This document shows, one piece after another, positions 1 to 5,122 of a stretch of DNA of 5,122 nt (its first letter is position 1; each line of letters opens with the position of its first letter). The stretch is from an uncultured Blautia sp. (GTDB lineage: Bacteria; Bacillota_A; Clostridia; Lachnospirales; Lachnospiraceae), in the NCBI GenBank assembly GCA_905209435.1, contig CAJLTE010000154.1:1-5122 (forward strand), read 5' to 3'. Below the pieces are notes generated by a model. The model was not told where the DNA came from. It made no database searches and saw only the letters and a list, made by a program, of their open reading frames with translations. Position numbers and translations under genes: made by a program.

Positions 1-27
1 TCTTGTGCTTTTGTATAATACCTGCAT
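1..27 (-). CDS. thrC: Start of a gene, probably threonine synthase (5' end only)
   Basis: Only the first nine codons are in the window: ATG at 27 reading MQVLYKSTR off the left edge. An AGGA ribosome binding site (34-37) lies 6 bases before the ATG, and an extended -10 promoter lies further upstream, so this is a well-formed gene start. The Y-x-S-T-R motif within the first ten residues is what I know from the N-terminus of clostridial and fungal-type threonine synthases, which are PLP enzymes converting O-phosphohomoserine to threonine. Nine residues cannot prove the family, so the product is an inference; that a gene begins here is considerably more certain. It follows the cell wall hydrolase on the same strand but is separated from it by a terminator and has its own promoter. 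Confidence 0.45.
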
Positions 28-33
28 GATATT

Positions 34-37
34 TCCT
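34..37 (-). promoter_or_regulatory. Ribosome binding site of the left-edge gene
   Basis: On the minus strand AGGA stands 6 bases before the ATG at 27, inside the string GGCAGGAAATATCATG. It supports a real translation start for a gene of which only nine codons are visible. Confidence 0.55.
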
Positions 38-72
38 GCCTTTCCAAAGTTATTCATTTGCCAATTGAACAC

Positions 73-81
73 ATTATAGCA
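73..81 (-). promoter_or_regulatory. Extended -10 promoter for the left-edge gene
   Basis: The minus strand reads TGC-TATAAT, a perfect -10 box with the upstream TGn of extended -10 promoters. No good -35 box is found 16-18 bases further up, which is acceptable for an extended -10. Transcription would begin near 66, giving a leader of about 38 bases before the ATG at 27. I see no T-box or other riboswitch consensus in the leader. Confidence 0.5.
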
Positions 82-158
82 TATGCTTTAGCAAAATACC
101 ATCCTAAATTATTTCTGTTTTTCTGATTCTTTTTGGCATTGTTCACATCTCCAACAAG

Positions 159-260
159 AAAGAATCCTGCGACATGATTCTTCTCCGACGCAGTGCAATC
201 CTGCCCGGAGAGTTTTGGTGTCATAGGAACATTATGAAGTAATTTCCTATGACATCAAAA
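159..260. other. Cluster of three adjacent hairpins, possible repeat element or structured RNA
   Basis: Three stem-loops abut each other. The first has 17-base arms at 213-229 and 244-260 with one non-Watson-Crick position (218/255); its core is TGTCATAGGAA and its reverse complement. The second runs from 182 to 211: a six-base outer stem (182-187 with 206-211) and an inner GCAG/CTGC stem (190-193 with 201-204). The third pairs 159-166 with 176-183, sharing its last bases with the second, so hairpins two and three compete at their border. None has the T-run of a terminator immediately after it. The block lies between the hydrolase terminator and the promoter of the left-edge gene, and no plausible reading frame crosses it. 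I have an unverified impression of similar intergenic strings in Lachnospiraceae. Confidence 0.5.
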
Positions 261-294
261 ATACAGGCATGTCCTCCCTTCGGACTGCCTGTAT
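257..294 (-). terminator. Rho-independent terminator of the cell wall hydrolase gene
   Basis: On the minus strand a stem ATACAGGCA + GTCC pairs with GGAC + TGCCTGTAT (arms 282-294 and 261-274, one bulged base at 270, loop 275-281). The strand then runs into five T residues (257-261 as A on the plus strand). It begins 21 bases after the stop codon at 316-318, the expected place for the end of this transcript. Confidence 0.8.
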
Positions 295-315
295 CTGTAA
301 TCTCGCATATTCTAT

Positions 316-1176
316 TTATGATTCTGTTGTACTCTCCCCGGCGTCCGGATATGTATAAAACTCATGCACTCCATATTTAAAAAGGCGTTTCAAATCTTTC
401 TCAAACCATGAAACATTATGTGCCTCGGCCTCAGATTTCTGAATAAAAAACAGAGCACCTTCTGAGTAATCTACACCTTCAAGAGCCTGTCTGACTGCTT
501 CTTTTGTTTCATCGGTAACGCTTACCTCATAGATACGTCCGTCATAAGTCGGAGAAAACTGCGGCACTCCATCTATACGCTGCCACACCACCTCTGTAAC
601 TGTATCCGGAAATTCATCATTCTTTATCCGGTTCATAATCACATTCGCCACAAGGACACGTCCCTTAACATCCTCTGTACCGGCTTCAGCCTCTACGATA
701 TGCAGTAATGTATCATAATCCTCATCAGACATCATCCGGGCACTCTGTGCAAGAGCTGTTGTCTTTGCATCAAGATCATTGATCTTGCTCTCCATAGAAG
801 AACTGACATCAAATTCAGCTACATTATTTTCAATCACTTTAATCCTCTGACCAACCATTACCTGCTCACAGGATGTCCCAATACGCTGCACAGATTCCTT
901 CTGGTCAGCAGTACCATTTATTCCGGATAACACACCTGCTATCCCGGTAGGAAGAGCCTCTACCTGATCGGACTGAGAAGACAAAATTTCTTCTTCATTT
1001 CCAGAAGCTGCATATACTTTATTTTTTCCATTATAGTCTGCTGTCCTGATACCTGCCGCAAACGCAACAGCAGAACATGTACATACCGTAACCAGCACAA
1101 GACTGCGCGCCGAATTACCGGATAGTCTCTTTTTTCTTTCTTTACCGGACTGCTTTAAACTACTCTGAACTTTCAT
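316..1176 (-). CDS. SleB/CwlJ-type cell wall hydrolase, exported or membrane-anchored
   Basis: This is a peptidoglycan-degrading enzyme of the Hydrolase_2 (SleB) family, whose members act as lytic transglycosylases on spore cortex or vegetative wall. With the start used here it has 286 residues. Residues 12-24 are basic (KERKKR...R), followed by a hydrophobic stretch at about 25-42 ending in AFAAG, a signal peptide or membrane anchor. Residues about 45-145 are a polar, Ser/Glu/Asp-rich linker without a recognisable domain; there is no peptidoglycan-binding repeat. The catalytic domain spans about 150-275: HIVEAEAG aligns with the family NGEARGE motif, making E164 the likely catalytic acid, followed by NVIMNRI, PQFSP and the region around HNVSWF. 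The start at 1176 is preferred over an ATG three codons upstream (1185) because AAGGA (1186-1190) is 9 bases from it but directly abuts the upstream ATG. The transcript has two upstream promoters and its own terminator. A role in vegetative wall turnover rather than germination is an inference from the WalR-like sites. Confidence 0.85.
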   Translation of the reverse strand: MKVQSSLKQSGKERKKRLSGNSARSLVLVTVCTCSAVAFAAGIRTADYNGKNKVYAASGNEEEILSSQSDQVEALPTGIAGVLSGINGTADQKESVQRIGTSCEQVMVGQRIKVIENNVAEFDVSSSMESKINDLDAKTTALAQSARMMSDEDYDTLLHIVEAEAGTEDVKGRVLVANVIMNRIKNDEFPDTVTEVVWQRIDGVPQFSPTYDGRIYEVSVTDETKEAVRQALEGVDYSEGALFFIQKSEAEAHNVSWFEKDLKRLFKYGVHEFYTYPDAGESTTES

Positions 1177-1185
1177 ACTTTCCAT

Positions 1186-1190
1186 TCCTT
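1186..1190 (-). promoter_or_regulatory. Ribosome binding site deciding the hydrolase start
   Basis: The minus strand reads AAGGA, then nine bases, then the ATG at 1176. An ATG also begins at 1185 directly after AAGGA, with no spacer, so it is a poor start. The difference is three residues and does not affect the domains. Confidence 0.6.
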
Positions 1191-1217
1191 ATGATTTTTT
1201 AATTACAGTTTTATTTT

Positions 1218-1234
1218 TGTAACATTTTTGTAAT
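1218..1234 (+). promoter_or_regulatory. WalR-box-like direct repeat, proximal site
   Basis: The plus strand reads TGTAAC-ATTTT-TGTAAT, which fits the published WalR (YycF) consensus TGTWAH-N5-TGTWAH at every constrained position. The half-sites repeat with an 11-base period, typical of OmpR-family regulators. It lies between the -10 box of the proximal promoter and the hydrolase gene, overlapping the start of the transcript, where binding would be expected to repress. WalRK controls wall hydrolases in Firmicutes, so the context agrees. Binding itself is an inference. Confidence 0.5.
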
Positions 1235-1244
1235 TTATGAGAAA

Positions 1245-1273
1245 ATTATATTTAACATAATCATTTTTGTCAA
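1245..1273 (-). promoter_or_regulatory. Proximal promoter of the cell wall hydrolase
   Basis: On the minus strand TTGACA (1268-1273) and TATAAT (1245-1250) are separated by exactly 17 bases, a full sigma-A consensus. Transcription would begin near 1238, giving a leader of about 62 bases. Such a perfect promoter bracketed by repeated elements suggests it is held in check by a regulator. Confidence 0.85.
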
Positions 1274-1289
1274 GTATTTTTTATATTTT

Positions 1290-1306
1290 TGTAACATTTT
1301 TGTGTT
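1290..1306 (+). promoter_or_regulatory. WalR-box-like repeat, distal and degenerate site
   Basis: The plus strand reads TGTAAC-ATTTT-TGTGTT. The first half-site and spacer are identical to the proximal site; the second half-site departs at two positions. The site sits 16 bases upstream of the -35 box. It also forms an inverted repeat, GTAACA with TGTTAC (1291-1296 and 1303-1308). The two copies are 72 bases apart, close to seven helical turns, so they would lie on nearly the same DNA face. Confidence 0.4.
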
Positions 1307-1367
1307 ACTCATGTCACTGTTCACCATCTTATCATCCTATGCATTCCGGCACCATCTGCATAAATAA

Positions 1368-1396
1368 ATTATAATTTTCACCTGGCATTTCGTCAA
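1368..1396 (-). promoter_or_regulatory. Distal promoter of the cell wall hydrolase
   Basis: The minus strand carries TTGACG (1391-1396) and TATAAT (1368-1373) with a 17-base spacer, five of six plus six of six consensus positions. It lies just after the terminator of the upstream gene and would start a transcript near 1361 that runs through the proximal promoter into the hydrolase gene, with a leader of about 185 bases. Confidence 0.65.
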
Positions 1397-1430
1397 CAGA
1401 ATTCAATCGTATCAATCTTCCATATAAATC

Positions 1431-1465
1431 AAAAAGGAGATTTCTTCCAACAAAATCTCCTTTTT
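1431..1465 (-). terminator. Rho-independent terminator of the 827-codon gene
   Basis: Perfect 13-base arms at 1431-1443 and 1453-1465 pair around a nine-base loop: AAAAAGGAGATTT with its complement. Each arm ends in five or more A/T bases, so the minus-strand transcript ends in a run of T. It starts 26 bases after the stop codon. Because A-runs flank both sides it could also stop transcription coming the other way, but no plus-strand gene is visible. Confidence 0.9.
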
Positions 1466-1491
1466 TCATATATTTTATTTCAATATATTCT

Positions 1492-3975
1492 TCATTTTTT
1501 CTCTCCACATATCAGGAACATAGGCGTAGGATTATAGAACTCATCTTTCTTTGTATAAATTCTGTTACTGATTCCCAAGTCAATAGAAAATCTGTTCACG
1601 CCCAGCTTGCCCAATGTCTCCAGATCCCATGCGGGACGGATATAAGAGCTTATTGGAAGCTGACGCTTAATCTCTTCACATTCCTGCATCATAACATCCC
1701 CTACCGTAAAATGCGCATGATTGGATGGAAGTCCTGAAGTATCTGCAAAATTATCTGCACCATAATTAGCATCTGCATTAATCAATATCCCACCTGGTTT
1801 CAATACACGGATCCACTCTTTATATGCTCTGGCAGCATCCGGCAATGTCCATGTCAGATTTCTGGAAACAATCACGTCAAAAGTTTCATCCGGAAAATCC
1901 GGATTCTCTGCATCCATCACTTCAAAATTACAGAAAACACTTTCTTCTTCAGCCAGTTCTCTGGAATGAATGATCATATCCGGCGTCAGATCAACGCCTG
2001 TCACTTCATGCCCCATTTGAGCTAAAAGAATACTGAAAAATCCAGCTCCGCATCCCACATCCAGAATTTTCAATTTTCCCTCCGGAAGAAAAGCTTCAAG
2101 CTCTTTTCTCCATTTATCAGCCATATCACTGTGAAGTTCCGCTCTTCTTTGCTCCATAAAACTGTCGCTTCTTTTTGTCCAGTAATTTGTAATCTTTTCT
2201 TTTCGCTCATCTTTTCTGGAACTGAATTTGCCATAGGCAATCATCGGACCATCCTTTAATACCTGCAGACTTGCAACCTGATAAAGGATCACACCGTTCA
2301 GATCCGAATAGCTTTTTTCAAGAACATTACCTTCATAATCCCGGGTACATCCAAGATATTCACCAGCCTTAATAAGATCTCCCGGTTTTTTCTCCGGATA
2401 CCACAGTCCGAACACACTTGCAGACTGATAACGCATTTCATCAATCTCCATCGGATAATAGGTACTGTAATTTCTAAGTTCATTATAAATTCCGAGGCAG
2501 CAAAGAATATTATGAACGTCTTTTCTCGTAGAGTAGACCTCCTCCTGTGTCCATCCGCCCATCTGCCCCCGCTCGATCAGTACACTCGGAATACCGCAGG
2601 AAGCCGCATAATTATAAGAACCTCCGGAAGCCACATCAGACTTTACCATATAAGGTACATCTGCCTGCTCTGCCATTTTTTTGGACATTGCCACAACATC
2701 CACATCTGCCCGTCCGGCGTAATAGATATATGGTGTCAGTTCCTCATAATCATCTCCGCTGTGAATATCAATATAGAAATCAGCCTCACTCTGCAGTGTC
2801 TGTACAACCGCATATGCCAGGCGCTCCATTCTGGTTCCTACCGGACTGCCAGGGAAAACACGATTCAGGTTCTTATTATCTTCTCTGCCAATACTTCCGC
2901 TTCGTTCTTCGAATTCTCTTCGACAGACTGTTTTCACAATAATCACTCTGCCGTTGATCTTCTCCGGTTTCAGATTCTCTGCCAGTTCTATAGCAGCCTG
3001 AATTCCCACATGTTCTCCCGCATGGACAGCTGCAGTAATTAAAACTGTTTTACCCGGATTACTTCCGCAGATCACTGTGTATGGAAGCGCAAATTCTCCA
3101 CCGCCAAGTTTAAGAAATCCATTCTTCTTCGTACCCGGTGCAGTACAGAGCGGATCCATAATACCCTGCCCGTTCTCCTCAGTTACATCTTTATCACAAC
3201 TCCAGCTGTCTCTCCCTGCTTTCACTGCACTGATCATAAACATCGGGGTAGAATGATAATTCAGTTTCTCCTCCTGACTCCACACCCGTTTCCAGATTTC
3301 CGTATCTACCGCCACAGATGCAAAACCATTTTCCTTTAACAATTTTCGATCCCAGGATGGTCTGTTAATAGCAGAAAGAGGCATCTGCAATGCAATCTTC
3401 TCCATCCTGTCAATATCCGTACAGAGATAATGATCATCCAGATTCTCATTCTCCACACTCTTCCTGTCCTCTTTATAGGACTGACGCTTCTCTTCATCAT
3501 AAAGATAACCATACCAGTTCGCATCAAAATTAAGCAGCTTACCGCCCGGTTTCAGAACACGATGCCATTCTCTGTATGCCCTCTCAGGATCTTTCAGATT
3601 CCACGTCAGATTCCTGCTGATCACAACGTCAAACACACCATCTTCAAACTCCAGATCCTGCGCATCCATTTTATAAAACGTAATATTTCTGCATAATTCC
3701 CCTGCATTCTTCTTTGCAGTATCCAGCATCTCCTGTGTATAATCCACAGCAGTAACTCGATACCCTGCCTCAGCCAGGATAACAGGAAAAAATCCCGGGC
3801 CAGTACCGATATCCAGAATCTTCAATTCTTCCTTCGCCATCTCCGGAAACTGACTCTTTAAAACCTCCAGCCAGGCCCCTCTCTGCATTCCATTCAGTTC
3901 TTTATGATTCACTTCTGAATACCCTTCCGCACGGGTCGTCCAGTAGCTCTCAATTTCTGATAATAAATCTTTCAA
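1492..3975 (-). CDS. Methyltransferase / M14 aspartoacylase-like hydrolase / methyltransferase fusion
   Basis: This is an 827-residue cytoplasmic protein of three parts, with no signal peptide or membrane segment. Residues 1-252 are a class I SAM methyltransferase: motif I ILDIGTGPG (53-61), acidic D78 ending the next strand, and SRNLTW then RVLKPGG (139-145). Residues about 285-583 are an M14-type zinc hydrolase of the succinylglutamate desuccinylase/aspartoacylase kind: zinc ligands H318 and E321 in HAGE and H405 in DIHSGD, substrate-binding NLNRVFPG (369-376), likely catalytic E468 in LIERG, then a beta-rich tail typical of the family. Residues about 596-827 are a second full methyltransferase: ILDVGCGAG (637-645), D662, SRNLTW, RVLKPGG (723-729). 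The two methyltransferases are clearly paralogous: 20 of 27 residues are identical between 119-145 and 703-729, and both end near TPMF. All catalytic motifs look intact. M14 members of this type cleave N-acyl or C-terminal amide bonds of small molecules or peptides; the actual substrate is unknown. It starts with TTG behind GGAGGG, has its own promoter and terminator, and no pathway partners are in the window. Confidence 0.9.
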   Translation of the reverse strand: MKDLLSEIESYWTTRAEGYSEVNHKELNGMQRGAWLEVLKSQFPEMAKEELKILDIGTGPGFFPVILAEAGYRVTAVDYTQEMLDTAKKNAGELCRNITFYKMDAQDLEFEDGVFDVVISRNLTWNLKDPERAYREWHRVLKPGGKLLNFDANWYGYLYDEEKRQSYKEDRKSVENENLDDHYLCTDIDRMEKIALQMPLSAINRPSWDRKLLKENGFASVAVDTEIWKRVWSQEEKLNYHSTPMFMISAVKAGRDSWSCDKDVTEENGQGIMDPLCTAPGTKKNGFLKLGGGEFALPYTVICGSNPGKTVLITAAVHAGEHVGIQAAIELAENLKPEKINGRVIIVKTVCRREFEERSGSIGREDNKNLNRVFPGSPVGTRMERLAYAVVQTLQSEADFYIDIHSGDDYEELTPYIYYAGRADVDVVAMSKKMAEQADVPYMVKSDVASGGSYNYAASCGIPSVLIERGQMGGWTQEEVYSTRKDVHNILCCLGIYNELRNYSTYYPMEIDEMRYQSASVFGLWYPEKKPGDLIKAGEYLGCTRDYEGNVLEKSYSDLNGVILYQVASLQVLKDGPMIAYGKFSSRKDERKEKITNYWTKRSDSFMEQRRAELHSDMADKWRKELEAFLPEGKLKILDVGCGAGFFSILLAQMGHEVTGVDLTPDMIIHSRELAEEESVFCNFEVMDAENPDFPDETFDVIVSRNLTWTLPDAARAYKEWIRVLKPGGILINADANYGADNFADTSGLPSNHAHFTVGDVMMQECEEIKRQLPISSYIRPAWDLETLGKLGVNRFSIDLGISNRIYTKKDEFYNPTPMFLICGEKK

Positions 3976-3983
3976 TCTATATT

Positions 3984-3989
3984 CCCTCC
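3984..3989 (-). promoter_or_regulatory. Strong ribosome binding site for a TTG start
   Basis: The minus strand has GGAGGG followed by the eight-base spacer AATATAGA and TTG at 3975. No ATG or GTG in frame near this site has comparable support, so the TTG is the probable start. A strong Shine-Dalgarno may offset the weak start codon. Confidence 0.8.
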
Positions 3990-4020
3990 GCTTTCGCCTT
4001 TTTCACATTCATTTGACAAG

Positions 4021-4049
4021 ATTATAACAAACTCTCCTCTTCTCAACAA
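4021..4049 (-). promoter_or_regulatory. Promoter of the 827-codon fusion gene
   Basis: On the minus strand a perfect TATAAT (4021-4026) is preceded, after 17 bases, by TTGTTG (4044-4049), a weak -35 box matching only its TTG. Transcription would start near 4014, leaving a leader of about 39 bases before the TTG codon. The inner edge of the large palindrome is only 42 bases upstream of the -35 box. Confidence 0.65.
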
Positions 4050-4091
4050 GCCTACCCGGGGGATATAAATTTATGATATTTACCAATACCA

Positions 4092-4303
4092 GCCAGGCAG
4101 AAAAATATTTGTTGCAGATGCATTTGCAGGGTTCTTAGATATTCTAAGGCATCCAAAATCTGCGTTATGAGAAAAGAAGGACACTGTCTGAGCCCCTATG
4201 GGCGAGTTTGTCCTTCTTTTCTTATGCTTTTAGCAGATTTTGAATGCCTTAGAATATCTTAGTGCCCGAAACCGCATCTACAACAAATATTTTTCTGCCT
4301 GGC
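4092..4303. repeat. 212-bp imperfect palindrome, possible MITE-like or REP-like element
   Basis: The two halves are reverse complements over most of their length. Perfectly paired blocks are 4092-4114 with 4281-4303 (23 bp), 4116-4121 with 4274-4279 (6 bp), 4137-4152 with 4244-4259 (16 bp), 4154-4163 with 4233-4242 (10 bp), 4171-4183 with 4209-4221 (13 bp) and 4192-4195 with 4200-4203 (4 bp) around the loop CTAT. That is 72 base pairs. Each half also holds a smaller palindrome around CTTAGATATTCTAAG. No reading frame of note crosses it, and I find no clear target-site duplication at the ends. It sits between a terminator and a promoter, so it is outside both flanking transcripts unless there is readthrough. 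It resembles palindromic intergenic elements I associate with Lachnospiraceae; copy number is unknown. Confidence 0.8.
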
Positions 4304-4315
4304 GTCCTCCTATAT

Positions 4316-4354
4316 AAAAAACTGCCATACAGGAATCTCTCCCCATACAGCAGT
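4316..4354 (-). terminator. Rho-independent terminator after pflA
   Basis: The minus-strand RNA forms a stem of about 15 pairs, ACTGCTGTATGGGG and its partner (4340-4354 with 4321-4335, loop about AGAGA), followed by a T-run (4316-4320). Six of the pairs are G-U wobbles, which would be A-C mismatches in RNA from the other strand, so the structure works only in the pflA direction. Confidence 0.85.
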
Positions 4355-4371
4355 CTCATATTTTATGTCGA

Positions 4372-4410
4372 GCGGATATCCGCAATTGAATCAGGGTACT
4401 TACTTGATTC
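4372..4410 (-). other. Small palindromes in the 3' untranslated region of pflA
   Basis: Two short structures lie between the pflA stop codon and its terminator. GCGGATATCCGC (4372-4383) is a perfect 12-base palindrome. GAATCA (4388-4393) pairs with TGATTC (4405-4410) across an 11-base loop. They may be part of the 3' end of the transcript or a protein site; nothing in the sequence decides this. Confidence 0.35.
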
Positions 4411-4412
4411 TA

Positions 4413-5122
4413 TTAAATAGCCCCTAGAATCCTCCGGGCATTATCAACTCTCTCCTGTGTCGGCGGATCAACCCCCTCCAGTGTATAATCCAGTCCCAGA
4501 TTCTCCCATTTAAATTTTCCAAGTGTATGATACGGCAGTACCTCTACGCGCTCTACATTCGAAAGCGTATGAATAAAATCTGCCAGCCGGTGAAGATATT
4601 CATCCTTATCACTGCCTCCAGGCACAAGTACATGTCTGATCCACACAGGTTTCTTCATATCAGAAAGCTCACGCGCCATCGCAAGAATATTCTTATTGGA
4701 ATGTCCCGTAAGTTTGACATGTTCCGCCTCATCAATCTGTTTAATGTCCAGAAGCACAAGATCGGTATATTTCATAAGCTCCAGCCACTTAGAATGCCAT
4801 GGTTCCTTATCCGTAAAAGGATTCGCACTGGTATCAAGAGTTGTATGAACGCCTGCTGCCTTTGCTTTCTTAAACAGTTCTGTAAGAAAATCAATCTGCA
4901 ACAACGGCTCTCCACCGCTTACGGTGATACCGCCTTTATTTCCCCAGTAAACTTTATAGCGCAGTGCCTTGCTCAGAAGTTCATCTGCAGTATATTCCTG
5001 TCCCTGCCCCATTTTCCAGGTATCTGGATTGTGACAGAACTGACATCTCATAGCACAGCCGCTTAAGAAAATCACATATCTTACTCCGGGTCCGTCAACG
5101 GACCCGAAGCTTTCTAAAGAAT
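4413..5122 (-). CDS. pflA: Pyruvate formate-lyase activating enzyme, N-terminus cut by window edge
   Basis: This radical SAM enzyme installs the glycyl radical on pyruvate formate-lyase in anaerobic pyruvate metabolism. The frame is open to the right edge: 235 residues are visible, beginning SLESFGSVDGPGVRYV, the family's conserved N-terminus. A GTG at 5075 codes for the valine before IFLSGC and is not the start; about ten residues, including the true start, lie outside. In the visible protein C22, C26 and C29 form the CxxxCxxC that binds the 4Fe-4S cluster (CAMRCQFC), SGGEP (68-72) is the SAM-binding motif, and TTLDTSAN, LLDIKQID and LPYHTLGKFKW are standard PflA signatures. The C-terminus is complete with a TAA stop. 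The usual partner pflB is expected immediately upstream, off the right edge, but is not seen. A strong terminator follows, so pflA is the last gene of its unit. Confidence 0.95.
   Translation of the reverse strand, partial: SLESFGSVDGPGVRYVIFLSGCAMRCQFCHNPDTWKMGQGQEYTADELLSKALRYKVYWGNKGGITVSGGEPLLQIDFLTELFKKAKAAGVHTTLDTSANPFTDKEPWHSKWLELMKYTDLVLLDIKQIDEAEHVKLTGHSNKNILAMARELSDMKKPVWIRHVLVPGGSDKDEYLHRLADFIHTLSNVERVEVLPYHTLGKFKWENLGLDYTLEGVDPPTQERVDNARRILGAI

Noticed and set aside
14..19. TATAAT on the plus strand as a promoter
   Set aside because: Its -35 region would lie off the window and no plus-strand gene follows. The same bases encode VLY of the left-edge minus-strand gene.
213..260. Inverted repeat taken as the hydrolase terminator
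   Set aside because: It has no T-run after the stem on the minus strand. The hairpin at 261-294, directly after the gene and followed by five T, fits far better.
1235..1327. 30-codon ORF as an annotated gene
   Set aside because: It is too short, AT-rich and overlaps the promoter and regulatory repeats. It is kept only as a low-interest observation.
2512..3042. Plus-strand open frames of 131-176 codons inside the fusion gene
   Set aside because: They lie antisense to the conserved M14 domain, match no family and have no supporting ribosome binding site. The His/Cys/Ser-rich composition is typical of an antisense shadow.
4092..4303. CRISPR array or insertion sequence
   Set aside because: There are no regularly spaced direct repeats, no transposase frame and no clear target-site duplication; the structure is a single palindrome.
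4527..5066. Plus-strand open frame of 179 codons opposite pflA
   Set aside because: It is antisense to the strongly conserved radical SAM gene, and its translation shows no recognisable domain.
4413..5075. pflA starting at the GTG at 5075
   Set aside because: The frame continues upstream to the window edge and encodes the conserved SLESFGSVDGPGVRY segment, so the GTG is an internal valine codon.

Overview
The window looks like chromosomal DNA from a low-to-moderate GC Firmicute, most probably a gut Lachnospiraceae member (Dorea, Blautia, Coprococcus or Mediterraneibacter type). The reasons are consensus sigma-A promoters, strong GGAGG-type ribosome binding sites, rho-independent terminators, an anaerobic glycyl-radical activase and a SleB-type cell wall hydrolase. 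The assignment rests on protein style and recall, not on a search. Every gene I can support lies on the minus strand, so the window is described from right to left in transcription order.

Right end to 4413: pyruvate formate-lyase activating enzyme (pflA). Its first residues lie beyond the window. It is followed by a strong terminator (4316-4354). From 4092 to 4303 there is a 212-bp imperfect palindrome with 23-bp perfect outer arms, which looks like a repeat or MITE-like element. Then comes a promoter (4021-4049) and a TTG-started gene of 827 codons (1492-3975). This gene is the most unusual object here. It is one reading frame encoding methyltransferase, M14 aspartoacylase/succinylglutamate-desuccinylase-like metallohydrolase and a second, paralogous methyltransferase. 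It ends in a clear terminator (1431-1465) and appears to be a single-gene unit.

Next, an AT-rich regulatory region (1186-1430) carries two good promoters. A repeated TGTAAC-ATTTT-TGT element, resembling a WalR box, brackets the proximal one. This region drives a secreted or membrane-anchored SleB/CwlJ-type cell wall hydrolase (316-1176), which ends in a terminator at 257-294. Positions 159-260 hold a run of three adjacent hairpins that is not explained by any gene. At the extreme left edge (1-27) a ribosome binding site and nine codons (MQVLYKSTR) mark the start of another minus-strand gene, probably threonine synthase.

The genes look like independent transcription units rather than one pathway: anaerobic pyruvate metabolism, an uncharacterised multidomain small-molecule tailoring enzyme, cell wall turnover and amino acid biosynthesis.
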